NCBI RefSeq assembly: GCF_041821045.1
Contig: NZ_JBGUAW010000005.1
Span: forward strand, 124,001-188,000
DNA from: Thiohalorhabdus sp. Cl-TMA
Lineage (GTDB): Bacteria; Pseudomonadota; Gammaproteobacteria; Thiohalorhabdales; Thiohalorhabdaceae
Length of the DNA stretch: 64,000 nucleotides
Reading direction: 5' to 3'
A program made the translations under genes and the position numbers. Below the pieces are notes generated by a model. That model saw nothing but the letters and a program-made list of their open reading frames with translations, was not told the DNA's origin and did no database searches. How positions within the stretch are numbered: the first letter of the stretch is position 1; the number at the start of each line of letters is the position of its first letter. Shown here piece after piece: positions 34,967 to 45,169 of this stretch.

Positions 34967-35391
34967 CAGGAGGCCTCCTCCGGGGAGCGGGCCCGGACCG
35001 TTCTGCCGCGGCCCTGCGGGGCCCAGTCCAGCGCCCCCACCGCCCATTCGTAGGCCAGGGCCACGGCCAGCACCACGACGAAAATCACCAGGGCGATGTA
35101 GCCCGTCCAGCCCGCCTCCCGGGCGGCCACCGCCCAGGCGAAGATGAACACCGTCTCCATGTCGAAGATCACGAAGAACATGGCCACCACATAGAACTGC
35201 GCCGAGGTGCGGAAGCGTGCGAAGCCCAGCGGGACGATGCCCGATTCGAAAGGGGTCACCCGGCCGCGTCCGGTGCGCTTCGGCCCCAGGAAATGGCCCA
35301 GGGCGAGCGCGGCCACCACCAGGGCAACGGCTGAAATGGCATAGATGATCAGGGGCCAGTAGGCGGGGGCGGGTGCTTGATCGCCGGGCAA
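34966..35391 (-). CDS. nuoA: NADH-quinone oxidoreductase subunit A
   Basis: The 141-residue membrane subunit has three helices and the conserved loop [10 protein letters not shown] followed by [19 protein letters not shown] 35391 is the only reasonable start in frame. An ATG at 35402 belongs to another frame. It opens the nuo operon. The 115 bases upstream are expected to hold the promoter, but I do not see a clear one. Confidence 0.93.
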   Translation of the reverse strand: MPGDQAPAPAYWPLIIYAISAVALVVAALALGHFLGPKRTGRGRVTPFESGIVPLGFARFRTSAQFYVVAMFFVIFDMETVFIFAWAVAAREAGWTGYIALVIFVVVLAVALAYEWAVGALDWAPQGRGRTVRARSPEEAS

Positions 35392-35505
35392 GTGGGTGCA
35401 TCCTGTCGAGTCTGGTGCGTTTCTCCCTCTTTTCCTGATTAAAGGGGGTGCCCGCGCCGGTAAAGGCGGGGAAGCCCTAACAGATACGGAATGACCGACC
35501 GCCGT

Positions 35506-36063
35506 TCATGCCCCGAAGATGTAGCGGCGGCCTTTTTCCATCTGCTCCTCCAGTACCCCGGGGTCATCGCGGAACCTGCGGGCGAGCTCATGCTCGTCGT
35601 GCTCCTCCAGCGTCCTCTGGAAGATGGCGTCCACCTTTTCCTGCCACTGCTGCCGCAGTTCTTCCCAGTGGCCGGGGCCTTCCCCGGGCAGCCACGGCTC
35701 GCCCCGCTCGATGCCGTGCTCCTCCTCGATGGACCGCATCCGCTCGCTGAGCGCGCGGAGGTCACCACCTCGCTCCATGGCCTCGTGGATCTTCTCCTCC
35801 GAAAGGGTTTCCAGGGCCCAGACCTTCAGGAAAAACAGGGCGTCCTCGGGGAGGGCCTGGGTGAGCTGGCCCTGCCTGATGGCGGGGAGCCAATGGTTCT
35901 CCACCCGCTCCACGATGTCTTCGTCCGGTTCTTGCCGGAGGAGGTCCTGGAAAAGCTCCGGGCGGTTCTCGGCGCCCTGGAAGAGATCCTCCCTGCGCTT
36001 CGAGCGCGCGGTTTCCTTGTCGTGCCTGCCGCGCAACAGACGGGCTTCACGCCTACGGGCCAT
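35506..36063 (-). CDS. Hypothetical soluble charged protein
   Basis: The 185-residue protein is rich in Glu, Arg and Gln, with a strongly basic N-terminus (ARRREARLLRGRHDKETA) and predicted long helices to the end. GAGGAG lies 8 bases before ATG 36063, and codon use is like that of neighbours, so it is a real gene. There are no membrane segments or signal peptide. I do not recognise the family. It is transcribed toward nuoA and may be upstream of the nuo promoter. Confidence 0.75.
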   Translation of the reverse strand: MARRREARLLRGRHDKETARSKRREDLFQGAENRPELFQDLLRQEPDEDIVERVENHWLPAIRQGQLTQALPEDALFFLKVWALETLSEEKIHEAMERGGDLRALSERMRSIEEEHGIERGEPWLPGEGPGHWEELRQQWQEKVDAIFQRTLEEHDEHELARRFRDDPGVLEEQMEKGRRYIFGA

Positions 36064-36225
36064 TATTTCTGCTCCTCGTGCGTGCCCTGCCTTGTGAAAG
36101 GTTGCAATTCCCAGTAAAAGCCCAACGCCGCCCACTGCCAAGCGGGGTGATACCCGGTGCTTGCCACGGACCCTGCAATCCGGCGCATTGTGGAAGGATG
36201 CGGAAAGAACCGGGAGGAATAGGCG

Positions 36226-36513
36226 ATGGACTTCCAGCTTGAAAGCTTCGATATTCCGGCCATCGGCGGGGTGGTGAAGATCGACGGCCAGCGCCTCGCC
36301 TGGGTGGATGTGGACCTGCATTTCGAGAACAGGGAGCTGGACACCCATCCATCCGTCCATTTCCGGGTGAATGTCCCCTATGGGAACGATTGGACGGTGG
36401 ATCAGATTCACGAGTCGGCACTGGAGAAGGTCCGCGAGATCGCGTCCCTGACGGAGAAGCAGCTCGCGGAGAAGAGCCTGGAGGAGCTGCGCCAATATTC
36501 CCTGGATATATGA
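36226..36513 (+). CDS. Small conserved-looking hypothetical protein
   Basis: The 95-residue acidic protein begins MDFQLESFDIPAIGG. It has a beta-rich first half and two helices at the end (DQIHESALEKVREIASL). GGGAGGAATAGG precedes ATG 36226. It is divergent from the 185-residue hypothetical gene. No family is recognised. The balanced composition and ribosome site argue that it is translated. Confidence 0.7.
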   Translation: MDFQLESFDIPAIGGVVKIDGQRLAWVDVDLHFENRELDTHPSVHFRVNVPYGNDWTVDQIHESALEKVREIASLTEKQLAEKSLEELRQYSLDI

Positions 36514-36632
36514 GCAGCCGGCTACCCGCAGGGATTTCGGCGGGACCCGTGCTGCTGTTTGCGGGGTCCCGCCGGACCAGGGCCGGAAAAGGAGCCGCAG
36601 CGCAGGGGATGGGTAAGGCACGAAACGGATGC

Positions 36633-36638
36633 TAGAAT
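36633..36638 (+). promoter_or_regulatory. Possible -10 box of the tRNA-Arg gene
   Basis: TAGAAT lies 12 bases before the mature 5' end of the tRNA. No convincing -35 box is seen at the usual distance. Confidence 0.35.
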
Positions 36639-36650
36639 CGCCCACTGCCT

Positions 36651-36727
36651 GCCCCGGTAGCTCAGCAGGATAGAGCAACGGCCTCCTAAGCCGTAGGTCG
36701 GCAGTTCGAATCTGCCCCGGGGCGCCA
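36651..36727 (+). tRNA. tRNA-Arg, anticodon CCU
   Basis: The 77-base cloverleaf has acceptor arms GCCCCGG and CCGGGGC, discriminator G and an encoded CCA. The anticodon stem ACGGC/GCCGT encloses CTCCTAA, with anticodon CCT reading AGG. The T arm is GGCAG-TTCGAAT-CTGCC. Confidence 0.97.
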
Positions 36728-37056
36728 ACTGTGCACACTGTGAGCTCTCCAGCACGACCCATGGTTAAGCTTAATGGGTCGTGCGGCCTCCCGTCCTCCG
36801 CTCTTCCCCCGAGCTGAATCACCTCCGTCGTTACGGTCCTCGTGCACGGGATCCTGCCCGGAATAGGGAGTCTCCCGCATGGCGATGTGCCTGCGGGTGC
36901 GGCGAATCTGTTCATAGGCCACCTGTTTCCGGTCAAGTTCCTGTCCCTACTCACGGGGTGGGACATGGGCGGTGCCGGTAATGGACCGGGCCACGCCCTC
37001 CCCGAGGGTATGCTCAAGCCTCTGCAACCAGGGGTTCCCTGGTAAAGGTGTCGAAA
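36728..37056 (+). other. Non-coding gap after tRNA-Arg, with a long hairpin
   Basis: Positions 36752-36762 (GCACGACCCAT) and 36774-36784 (ATGGGTCGTGC) form a perfect 11-base stem. The palindrome TTAAGCTTAA covers most of the loop and the first base of the right arm. There is no T tract after it. It could be the tRNA transcript terminator or a leftover of an inserted element. The remaining 270 bases before the SBP56 gene show no convincing gene. An antisense ORF there reads through the tRNA and is spurious. Confidence 0.5.
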
Positions 37057-38445
37057 ATGGCTACCTGGACCCCCGATCCCACCTTCTATCCCTCGCCGCG
37101 GCTGGCCTCCCGGGCTCCCCAGGAGAAGCTGGCGTATGTGGCGAGCTTTGATCCGAAGCGGCAGCACAAGGATGCGCTGGCCATCGTGGGACTCGACCCC
37201 AGCTCACCGAATTACTCGAAGATCATCGATACGGTGGATGTGGGCGTCGGCGACGAGCTTCACCACTTCGGGTGGAATGCCTGCAGCTCCTGCCTGTGTC
37301 CCCAGGCGCCCCATCCCCACCTGGAGCGCCGCTATCTGGTGGTGCCGGGGATCCGATCCTCGCGCCTCCATCTCATCGATACCCACAACGATCCGGAGCA
37401 CCCCGAGCTGGTGCGCACCATCGAAGCCGACGAGCTCGCCGAGCGCACCGGCTATACCCGGCCGCACACCGTGCATTGCGGTCCCGGCGGCATCTACGTC
37501 AGCGCCCTGGGGAACGCGGAAGGCAAGGGACCGGGCGGCGTTTTCGTCATGGATCACGACAGTCTGGATGTGCAGGGGCGCTGGGAGATGGATCGCGGCC
37601 CGCAGGAGTTCGCCTACGATATGTGGTGGCACCTCGGGAACGACACCATGATCACCAGCGAGTGGGGGACGCCCGATATGTTCGAGAACGGGCTGATCCC
37701 CGAGCTGCTGCTCGAATCCCGCTACGGCCGAAAGCTCCACTTCTGGGACCTGAACCGCCGTCGCCACGTCCAGGAGATCGATCTCGGCGACCGCTATCAG
37801 CTGGCCTTCGAGCTCCGGCCGGCCCACGACCCGACCCGGAGCTACGGATTCGTCAATTCGGTGCTGTGCCTGGACGATCTGTCCTCTTCCATCTGGACCT
37901 GGTACCACGACGGCAAGGAGTGGGCGGTCAAGCGGATCATCGATATCCCGGCGGAGCCCGCCGATCCGGAGGATCTGCCGCCGCTCCTCAAGGACTTCAA
38001 GGCCTGCCCGCCGCTGGTAACGGACATCGATCTGTCTGTCGACGACAAGTACCTCTACATCTCCTGCTGGGGGACGGGCGACCTCCACCAGTACGATGTC
38101 TCCGACCCCTTCGAGCCGAAGCATACGGGCACCATCCGCATCGGCGGCATGGTCTCGCGCGCCCCGCATCCGAGGGCGGATCGCCCCCTGAACGGCGGAC
38201 CGCAGATGGTGGAAATCAGCCGGGACGGCGAGCGGATCTATTTCACCAACTCGCTGTACGGGGCCATTGACGACCAGTTCTATCCGGACGGCATCAAGGG
38301 CTGGATGGTGAAAGTGAACGCGCGGCCGGAGGGCGGCATCGCTGTCGACGAGGACTTCTTCGTGGACTGGCCCGAGCCCCACGTTCCGCACCAGGTGCGT
38401 CTGCAAGGCGGGGATGCCTCCTCGGACTCCTACTGCTATCCGTAA
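37057..38445 (+). CDS. SBP56-family protein, probable methanethiol oxidase
   Basis: The 462-residue protein belongs to the selenium-binding-protein-56/methanethiol-oxidase family. Conserved segments include DELHHFGWNACSSC (the known Cys region), TRPHTVHCGPGG and FAYDMWWHLGNDTMITSEW. MSRDG-type loops and a final GGDASSDSYCY follow. Characterised bacterial MtoX enzymes are periplasmic and copper-dependent, oxidising methanethiol to formaldehyde, sulfide and peroxide. This protein has no signal peptide and no SCO1 or MauG partner nearby, so it may be cytosolic. ATG 37057 is chosen because AAAGGTG lies 7 bases upstream. GTG 37048 is the alternative. Confidence 0.85.
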   Translation: MATWTPDPTFYPSPRLASRAPQEKLAYVASFDPKRQHKDALAIVGLDPSSPNYSKIIDTVDVGVGDELHHFGWNACSSCLCPQAPHPHLERRYLVVPGIRSSRLHLIDTHNDPEHPELVRTIEADELAERTGYTRPHTVHCGPGGIYVSALGNAEGKGPGGVFVMDHDSLDVQGRWEMDRGPQEFAYDMWWHLGNDTMITSEWGTPDMFENGLIPELLLESRYGRKLHFWDLNRRRHVQEIDLGDRYQLAFELRPAHDPTRSYGFVNSVLCLDDLSSSIWTWYHDGKEWAVKRIIDIPAEPADPEDLPPLLKDFKACPPLVTDIDLSVDDKYLYISCWGTGDLHQYDVSDPFEPKHTGTIRIGGMVSRAPHPRADRPLNGGPQMVEISRDGERIYFTNSLYGAIDDQFYPDGIKGWMVKVNARPEGGIAVDEDFFVDWPEPHVPHQVRLQGGDASSDSYCYP

Positions 38446-38496
38446 GGCGGGCGTCCGAGCGGCCTCCATGCATCCTCAAACCGGCGTCGGTCCCCG

Positions 38497-39129
38497 ATGA
38501 CGGGCACGTGGTGGCCGTGGCTGGTCTTGGCGGGCCTGGGCGCCTTTCACGGACTCAACCCGGCCATGGGCTGGCTGTTCGCGGTGGCGCTGGGCATGCA
38601 TCGCCGCAGCCGCCGGGTGGTACTCTTGGCGCTCGTGCCGCTCACCCTGGGCCACGCGCTGTCGGTGGCCATGGTGGCGGCGGTGGTGCTGGCCCTGGGC
38701 GCCACCTTCGACATGCAGCTCGTCCGCCGCGCCACCGGCGCCCTGCTGTTGGCCTGGGCGGCGTACCATAGCCTCTATGGCGCGCGTCACCGGGTGCGCT
38801 TCGGTCTGACGGTGGGCATGCTGGGTCTGGGCGTGTGGTCATTCCTGATGGCCACCGCCCACGGGGCGGGACTGATGGTGGTGCCGGCGCTCATGCCGCT
38901 GACGGACCACGCGGCGGGCGGGCACGCGCATGTCGGGGCGGAGTCCGTGCCCGTGGCGGTTGCTGCCGTGGCGGTCCATACGGCGGCCATGATGGCGGTT
39001 ACCGGGATAGTAGCGCTGCTGGTCTACCAGTGGCTCGGCGTCGATTTCCTCCGGCGCGGCTGGGTCAACCTCGACTACCTCTGGTCCCTCGCGCTGGCCG
39101 CCATCGGGGCGTGGCTGCTGTTCCTGTAG
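38497..39129 (+). CDS. Polytopic membrane protein, possible metal-transport type
   Basis: The 210-residue protein has about six membrane helices. The first carries GAFHGLNPAMGWLFAVALG and the second PLTLGHALSVAM. A short His-rich loop (DHAAGGHAHVG) lies between helices four and five. Histidines placed in helix motifs recall NiCoT or UreH/RcnA-type transporters, but the match is only suggestive. It lies 51 bases after the SBP56 gene in the same direction and may be co-transcribed. Confidence 0.7.
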   Translation: MTGTWWPWLVLAGLGAFHGLNPAMGWLFAVALGMHRRSRRVVLLALVPLTLGHALSVAMVAAVVLALGATFDMQLVRRATGALLLAWAAYHSLYGARHRVRFGLTVGMLGLGVWSFLMATAHGAGLMVVPALMPLTDHAAGGHAHVGAESVPVAVAAVAVHTAAMMAVTGIVALLVYQWLGVDFLRRGWVNLDYLWSLALAAIGAWLLFL

Positions 39130-39234
39130 AAGGCCGCTCCTTCCACATTGCTTTTCCCGGAGCCTGGCGGCCGTCATCTCCCGGATAATAGGGATCTGGG
39201 GCGGAGAGCCCGTCTGCGATCTCGCAGGGGCGCC

Positions 39235-40065
39235 TCAACCGGCCTGCCCGCCGGAGGCGGGCGGGATATCCGCCAGGACGGCTTCCAGGTTCCGCCCGAA
39301 AAGGAAGGCATCCATGGCCAGGACGCCATAGGTGAGGCCACCCCGGATGGTCGTTACCGGCTCTGGGTTGGCGGCGGCGCCCGCTGCCACCACCAGCGGC
39401 CAGTAGTGCTCCGGGGTCGGATGGTTGCGGTTGGCATAGGGCGCCCGGTCCAGCGCCTCCCGCAGCCGCTCCCGGTCGCCGGTGACCACCGCCTGGTGGA
39501 TCCATGCGGCGAATACGGTGGGGTAGACGGCGTCCGGGCCGTCGGGCCGGAGGTCGTAGAGATTGTGCGTGAGGCTCCCTGATCCGACCACGAGCACGCC
39601 TTCCCCGGAGAGGGTCGCCAGCGCTTTGCCGAAGGTGAAGGCCGTATCCCCGTCCGGCGGGGACGGCAGGGAAACCTGGATTACCGGCACATCCGCCTCC
39701 GGGTACAGATGCAGCAGGGGCACCCAGGCGCCGTGGTCCAGGCCGCGCTGTTCATCTCCTTCCGCCTGCCAGCCGGCCTCCCGCAAGACCTCGATGGTCC
39801 GGGCGGCCACGGCGGGATGTCCCGCTGCAGGATATTCGAGCTCGTAGAGGGCCGAATCGAAGCCGCCGAAGTCGTGGATGGTCTCCGGACGGTGGCCGGT
39901 GGTCACGCGGGGGCTGTCCGTGATCCAGTGCGCCGAGACCACGAGCACCGCGACCGGGCGAGGAAGGGCCCGGCCCAGCGCCCCGAGCGCGGCCCCGGCG
40001 GTGCCGGGCTCGAGGGCGAAGGTTGGCGCACCGTGGGAAATGAACAGGCTGGGCAGGGTATCCAT
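39235..40065 (-). CDS. ygiD: DODA-type extradiol ring-opening dioxygenase (YgiD-like)
   Basis: The 276-residue protein matches the class III extradiol dioxygenase family that includes E. coli YgiD (4,5-DOPA dioxygenase) and plant DODA. Metal-binding histidines lie in LFISHGAP (N-terminus), GLDHGAWVPLLHLYP and GSGSLTHNLYDLR. The natural substrate in bacteria is unclear. I use ATG 40065. GTG 40074, three codons earlier, is also possible. Confidence 0.88.
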   Translation of the reverse strand: MDTLPSLFISHGAPTFALEPGTAGAALGALGRALPRPVAVLVVSAHWITDSPRVTTGHRPETIHDFGGFDSALYELEYPAAGHPAVAARTIEVLREAGWQAEGDEQRGLDHGAWVPLLHLYPEADVPVIQVSLPSPPDGDTAFTFGKALATLSGEGVLVVGSGSLTHNLYDLRPDGPDAVYPTVFAAWIHQAVVTGDRERLREALDRAPYANRNHPTPEHYWPLVVAAGAAANPEPVTTIRGGLTYGVLAMDAFLFGRNLEAVLADIPPASGGQAG

Positions 40066-40553
40066 AGGTTGCACTCGCTAGGCCGAGAGGTGGGGTAGGG
40101 CGTGAATGATTCCCGCCAATAGGCCGGGAACGTGGTTCGCCGCCTCCTGGCGGTTCCGCGTTCCTCCGGAACGCCCATCGTAGAAACGCGGTTGGATGGG
40201 ATAAACCGCCGGATCAGGGAAAGATCGTTCCGCGCGGCGCAACAATGGACAAATCCCGGGTGGTGCGGTCCTTCCTTGCCGTGGTGGAGGAAGTCAAGGG
40301 GCTGTCCGGCGCGGACCCGGAATCCGGGCTCCTCCGCCGCGCCCGCCATCGGGGGACCCGAGACGGCGAGTGCCATGGCCGCTGCCAGGCAGCCTCGCGA
40401 GGGGCGCTTCCGGGGTTGCCCCCGCTCCGAGGCTTCCGCTTTCGAGTGAAATCCTGGCTGCTGCGGCGACCTCGCCCGGGGGATGGGTGGTACCGGGTGG
40501 GCTTCTCCCGGGAGAAGGGGATACTCCCCGGCAAAGTGACCATGCGCCCGGGC
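40066..40553. other. Gap without a recognisable gene
   Basis: About 490 bases lie between the ygiD-like start and the end of the RND outer-membrane gene. Several open frames of about 100 codons exist on both strands, but they have Arg/Pro/Ser-rich shadow-type composition and no ribosome site. I see no repeats or terminator with a T tract. Confidence 0.5.
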
Positions 40554-42017
40554 CTATTCCCCCGAGTCCCGGGCCGCCTCCGTACGTCCCTGCCAGCCGC
40601 CGCCCAGCGCCCGGTACAGGTTAACCTGGTTGGTGAACCGGGCCTGGCGCACCGCGATCAGGTCCTTCCGCGCATCGAACAGGGTCCGCTGGGCGTCCAG
40701 TACCGGAAGGTAGCTGTCGATGCCCCGGCGGAAGCGGGTGCGGGCCAGCTCGTAGTTGTCGCGGGCTGCGGCGACCCGCTCCCGCTGAGCGCTGAGCCGG
40801 TCCTCCATGGTGCCGTAGGCGGCCAGCGCGTCGGCCACCTCCCGGAAGGCCTGCTGGATGGTGCGCTCGTAGCGGGCCACCTCCATCTTCTTGCGGACCT
40901 TGGCCACGTCCAGGTTGGCTTCCCGGCGGCCGCCGTCGAAGATGGGCAGCGAGATCTGCGGCACGAAGCTCCAGGCCTCGGAATCGGCGGAGAAAACGCC
41001 ATCCAGGTCGCTACTGAGGCTGCCGTAGCTCCCCGTCAGGGAAACCGTCGGGAAGAAGGCCGCCCGGGCCGCGCCGATGTTCGCGTTGGCCGCCCGCAGC
41101 TGGTGCTCCGCCTGGAGCACGTCCGGCCGGCGCAGGAGCAGGTCGGAGGAGAGATCGGCGGGCACCGGCAGGGCCAGCTTCACCGCCTGGAGGTCCGGCT
41201 GCCTGGTCAGCGCCTCCGGTAACGATCCGCCCGCCAGGAGCCGCAGGGCATTGCGGTCCTGCGCCACCTGCCGGCGCAGGACCGCGCGCTCCGCGCGGGT
41301 GCCTGCCAATGCCGTGCGCGCCTGATGGACCGCCTGCCGGGAGCTGGCGCCGTTCTCGAAGCGGCGCTCGGCCAGGTCCAGGGATTGCCGCTGGGTGTCC
41401 AGCATCTCCTCCGTGGCCCGCAGCTGCGCCCGGTCGCCCAGCAGCGCCATGTAGGCGTTGGCCACCTCGGCGATGAGCGAGATCTGTGCGCTGCGCCGCG
41501 CCGCGAAGGTGCTCCGGAATTCCTGCAGGGCCTGATCCTCGAGGCTGCGGATGCGCCCGAACAGGTCCAGCTCGTAGCTGGATATGCCCACCCGGGCGTT
41601 GTAGTACTCGCTGGTGATGGCGCCGCCTCCGCCGAAGCCGCCCCCATAGACGGCCGCGGGAGTCTGCTCCTGGGTGTAGCTGGCCGTGGCGTTCACCTGG
41701 GGGAACAGCGCCGCCGCCTGGATCCGGTATTGCGCCCGGACCATCTCCACCCGGCGGGCGGCAACGCGCAGGTCCCGGTTCTCCTCCAGGGACTGTTCGA
41801 TCAAACCCGTGAGCACCGGGTCGTCGCCATACAGGTCGCGCCAGCCGACCTCGGCCACGGGCTGTTCCCCTTTCGTGGCCAGCCCCGCCGCCGGGTCCGG
41901 TGGCCCCTCGGGCCAGGAGTCGGGGACGGGGGCCTCGGGACGCTGATAATCCGGGGCCATGGTGCTGCAGCCCGCCACCAGGAGCGCGGCGGCGAGCAGG
42001 CCGGTGATGCGCTTCAT
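40554..42017 (-). CDS. RND efflux outer-membrane lipoprotein (OprM/NodT family)
   Basis: The 487-residue protein is a TolC-like outer-membrane channel. It has a lipobox ([16 protein letters not shown]), two repeated helical halves and the segments [12 protein letters not shown] and [16 protein letters not shown] typical of the family. It is the third gene of an adaptor-pump-channel operon. ATG 42017 overlaps the pump stop by four bases. Confidence 0.94.
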   Translation of the reverse strand: MKRITGLLAAALLVAGCSTMAPDYQRPEAPVPDSWPEGPPDPAAGLATKGEQPVAEVGWRDLYGDDPVLTGLIEQSLEENRDLRVAARRVEMVRAQYRIQAAALFPQVNATASYTQEQTPAAVYGGGFGGGGAITSEYYNARVGISSYELDLFGRIRSLEDQALQEFRSTFAARRSAQISLIAEVANAYMALLGDRAQLRATEEMLDTQRQSLDLAERRFENGASSRQAVHQARTALAGTRAERAVLRRQVAQDRNALRLLAGGSLPEALTRQPDLQAVKLALPVPADLSSDLLLRRPDVLQAEHQLRAANANIGAARAAFFPTVSLTGSYGSLSSDLDGVFSADSEAWSFVPQISLPIFDGGRREANLDVAKVRKKMEVARYERTIQQAFREVADALAAYGTMEDRLSAQRERVAAARDNYELARTRFRRGIDSYLPVLDAQRTLFDARKDLIAVRQARFTNQVNLYRALGGGWQGRTEAARDSGE

Positions 42018-45000
42018 GATTCGCCTCCCTGACCGTTGGTCGTGGTGGCCGCCTGCGACCCGGCCTCCCGGCGCCCGGGGACGCCGGAGAGGCGGCGGAC
42101 CACGATGTAGAACAGCGGAATGAAGAAGATGGCCAGGAAGGTCGCGGAGATCATGCCGCCGAGCACTGCGGTGCCGATGGCCATCTGGCTGCCCGCGCCG
42201 GCGCCGGAGGCCAGCGCCAGCGGCACCACGCCCATGCTGAAGGCCAGGGAGGTCATCAGAATGGGGCGCAGCCGGATGCGAACCGCCTCGAGGGTGGCCG
42301 CCACGAGGGCGTACCCGCGGTTCTCCAGGTCCCGGGCGAACTCCACGATCAGAATGGCGTTCTTCGCCGTCAGTCCGAGGGTAGTCAGGATGCCCACCTG
42401 GAAGAAGACGTCGTTGGGCAGCCCGCGCAGCAGCGCGGCCCCCACGGCGCCGAGCACGCCCAGGGGCACCGCCAGCACCACCGCGAAGGGGATGGTCCAG
42501 CTCTCGTAGAGCGCGGCCAGCGCTAGCAGCACCACGATTAGGGAGATGGCGTACAGCAGGGGCGCCTGGTTGCCCGACTGGCGCTCCTGATAGGACAGCC
42601 CCGTCCAGGAATACCCGATGCCTTCCGGGAGCTCGGCGATGATGGACCCCACCGCCTTCATGGCCTCGCCGGTGCTGTGGCCGGGAGCCGGCTCGCCCTT
42701 GATGGAGCGGGACGGCACGCCATTGTAGCGCTCCAGCCGCGGCGAGCCGTAGGTCCAGTCGCCGCGAACCAGCTCGCCCAGGGGGACCATGCCGCCGTCG
42801 GCGTTGCGCACGTACCACTCCTTGAAGTCGTCGGGCAGCATGCGGTCCGACGCCTCGCCCTGCATGTAGACGCGCTTGATGCGGCCCTCGTGCAGGAAGT
42901 CGTTGACGTAGCCCGAGCCCCACGCAACGGACAGCAGCTGGTTGAGGGCGGGCAGGGGCACGCCGAGGGCACGCGCCTTCTCCTGGTCGATGTCGAGCCG
43001 GTAGCGCGGGTTGTCCGAAAGCCCGTTGGGCCGGACCCGGGCGAGCGCCGGGCTCTGGGCGGCCTTCTGCAGGAACTGCCCCTGGGCCGCCATGAGCGCG
43101 TCGTGGCCCACGCCGCCCCGGTCCTGGAGCTGCAGGTCGAAGCCGGTGGCGTTGCCGAGGGCCGGGATGGGCGGCAGGTTGAAGGCGAATACGCGGCCAT
43201 CCCGGATCAGGCCCGCCAGATGGCGGTTGGCCCGCTGGATCAGCGCGCCGGCGCTCTGGCCCGGACCCTGACGCTCCTCCCACGGTTTGAGGTTCACGAA
43301 GGCGATGCCCACGTTCTGAGCGCGGCCGGTGAAGCTGAAGCCGGCCACCGTGAAGATGCCCTCCACCATTTCCTGGTCCTGGAAGTACCGCTCCACCTTG
43401 TCGATGGTGTCCAGGGTCCGCTGCTGGGTCGCCCCCTGGGGCAGCTGGAACTGGGCCACCACCACGCCCTGATCCTCGTCGGGCAGGAAGGCGCCCGGAA
43501 GCCGGGCGAAGAGGACGGCCAGCGTGCCCACGATCACCAGAAAGGCCAGGGAGTAGATCACCGTGTGCCGGGCGATGTGGCCCACGGAGGCCACGTAGCC
43601 CCGGGTGGCCAGGGTCAGGAGCCGGTTGAACCAGCCGAACAGGCGCTGATGGATCCGGCCCTCGCCCTGCTGCGGCTTCAGGAGCTTGGCGCAGAGGGTG
43701 GGGCTGAGGATCAAGGCCACCAGCACCGACAGAACCATGGCGGTAACGATGGTGATGGAGAACTGCCGGTAGATGGCGCCGGTGGAGCCCGGGAAGAAGG
43801 CCATGGGGATGAACACCGCCGACAGCACCACGCCGATCCCCACCAGCGCGCCGGTGATCTGGCCCATGGACCGGCGCGTGGCCTCCAGCGGGCCCACGTC
43901 GTCTTCATGCATGATGCGCTCCACGTTCTCCACCACCACGATGGCGTCGTCCACCAGCAGGCCGATGGCCAGCACCATGCCGAACATGGTCAGCATGTTG
44001 ATGGAGAAGCCCGTGGCCGCCATGACCGCGAAGGTGCCGAGGAGCACCACGGGAATGGCCAGGGTGGGGATCAGCGTGGCGCGCCAGCTCTGCAGGAACA
44101 GCAGCATGACCAGCACCACCAGGCCGATGGCCTCGATCAGGGTGTGGACCACCTGGTCGATGGAGGTCTCCACGAACGGCGCCGTGGAGTAGGGGAAGCG
44201 CACCTCCACCCCCTCCGGGAAATAGGACGACAGCTCGTGGAGGCGCTCCTTGATCCGCTCCGCCGTGGCCAGGGAGTTGGCTCCGGAGGCGAGGTTGATG
44301 CCCAGGCCGGCGGCCGGATCGCCGTTGAAGAAGCTCTGGATGGCCACCGACTCGCCTCCCAGCTCCACGCGCGCCACGTCCGCCAGGCGCACCCGGGAGC
44401 CGTCGGCGCGGGTCTTAAGCAGGATGTTGCGGAAGTCCTCGGGGGTCTCCATGAGGCCCTGGGCGGAGACCGTGGCATTGAGCTGCTGGCCGTCCACGGC
44501 GGGGAGCCCGCCCAGCTCGCCGGCGGTGACCACCGTGTTCTGCGACTCGATGGCGGAGCGCACGTCGCCCACGGTCAGATTGTAATTGGCCAGGGCGGTG
44601 GCGTCCAGCCAGATACGCATGGCGTACTGCGAGCCGAAGACCTGGGTGTTGCCCACCCCTTGGATGCGGCCGATGGGCTCGGCGATATCCGAGGCGACGA
44701 AATCGGCCAGATCCTGTTTGGCAAGGCGGCCGTCGGAGGAGATGAACGCCGCCACCATGAGGAAGCTGTCATTGGACTGGCTGACCTTCACGCCCTGCCG
44801 CTGCACCGCCTCCGGAAGCAGGGGCTCGGCCTGCTTGAGCTTGTTCTGCACCTGCACCTGGGCGATGTCCGGGTCGGTGCCCGTCTCGAAGGTCAGGGTG
44901 ATCTGGGCGCTACCCGAGGAGCTGGAGGTGGAGGACATGTAGATCAGGTTGTCCACTCCGGTCATCTGCTGCTCGATGACCTGCACCACGGTGTTGGAGA

Positions 45001-45169
45001 CCGTGTCCGCGGAGGCGCCGGGATAGGTGGCCTGGATCGACACCGCCGGCGGGGCCACCGTGGGATAGCGCTTCACCGGAAGGGTCTGGATAGCCAGGGC
45101 GCCGGCCAGCATGACGGCGATGGCCAGCACCCAGGCAAAAACGGGACGGTTTATGAAGAAATTAACCAT
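42014..45169 (-). CDS. RND multidrug efflux permease (AcrB/MexB, HAE1 family)
   Basis: The 1051-residue inner-membrane pump has twelve membrane helices and two large periplasmic loops. It starts [20 protein letters not shown]. The proton-relay helix [18 protein letters not shown] contains the paired Asp residues. Later motifs include [17 protein letters not shown] and [14 protein letters not shown]. Homologues export hydrophobic drugs, bile salts and solvents. The substrate cannot be told. It overlaps the adaptor gene by eight bases. Confidence 0.96.
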   Translation of the reverse strand: MVNFFINRPVFAWVLAIAVMLAGALAIQTLPVKRYPTVAPPAVSIQATYPGASADTVSNTVVQVIEQQMTGVDNLIYMSSTSSSSGSAQITLTFETGTDPDIAQVQVQNKLKQAEPLLPEAVQRQGVKVSQSNDSFLMVAAFISSDGRLAKQDLADFVASDIAEPIGRIQGVGNTQVFGSQYAMRIWLDATALANYNLTVGDVRSAIESQNTVVTAGELGGLPAVDGQQLNATVSAQGLMETPEDFRNILLKTRADGSRVRLADVARVELGGESVAIQSFFNGDPAAGLGINLASGANSLATAERIKERLHELSSYFPEGVEVRFPYSTAPFVETSIDQVVHTLIEAIGLVVLVMLLFLQSWRATLIPTLAIPVVLLGTFAVMAATGFSINMLTMFGMVLAIGLLVDDAIVVVENVERIMHEDDVGPLEATRRSMGQITGALVGIGVVLSAVFIPMAFFPGSTGAIYRQFSITIVTAMVLSVLVALILSPTLCAKLLKPQQGEGRIHQRLFGWFNRLLTLATRGYVASVGHIARHTVIYSLAFLVIVGTLAVLFARLPGAFLPDEDQGVVVAQFQLPQGATQQRTLDTIDKVERYFQDQEMVEGIFTVAGFSFTGRAQNVGIAFVNLKPWEERQGPGQSAGALIQRANRHLAGLIRDGRVFAFNLPPIPALGNATGFDLQLQDRGGVGHDALMAAQGQFLQKAAQSPALARVRPNGLSDNPRYRLDIDQEKARALGVPLPALNQLLSVAWGSGYVNDFLHEGRIKRVYMQGEASDRMLPDDFKEWYVRNADGGMVPLGELVRGDWTYGSPRLERYNGVPSRSIKGEPAPGHSTGEAMKAVGSIIAELPEGIGYSWTGLSYQERQSGNQAPLLYAISLIVVLLALAALYESWTIPFAVVLAVPLGVLGAVGAALLRGLPNDVFFQVGILTTLGLTAKNAILIVEFARDLENRGYALVAATLEAVRIRLRPILMTSLAFSMGVVPLALASGAGAGSQMAIGTAVLGGMISATFLAIFFIPLFYIVVRRLSGVPGRREAGSQAATTTNGQGGES

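Noticed and set aside
36651-36727. tRNA-Arg as an integration site of a prophage or island
   Set aside because: No integrase, no duplicated tRNA end and no phage genes are seen in the window.
36522-36922. Minus-strand ORFs reading through tRNA-Arg, with the phrase GRFELPTYGLGG
   Set aside because: This is the well-known false protein produced by translating the antisense of a tRNA. The tRNA fold is perfect.
37057-38445. Selenocysteine in the selenium-binding-type protein
   Set aside because: The conserved site is encoded as ordinary Cys and there is no in-frame TGA, so no selenocysteine is needed.
40132-40543. ORFs of about 105-110 codons on both strands after the ygiD-like gene
   Set aside because: Arg/Pro/Ser-rich composition, no ribosome sites and mutual overlap. 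Nothing supports coding.
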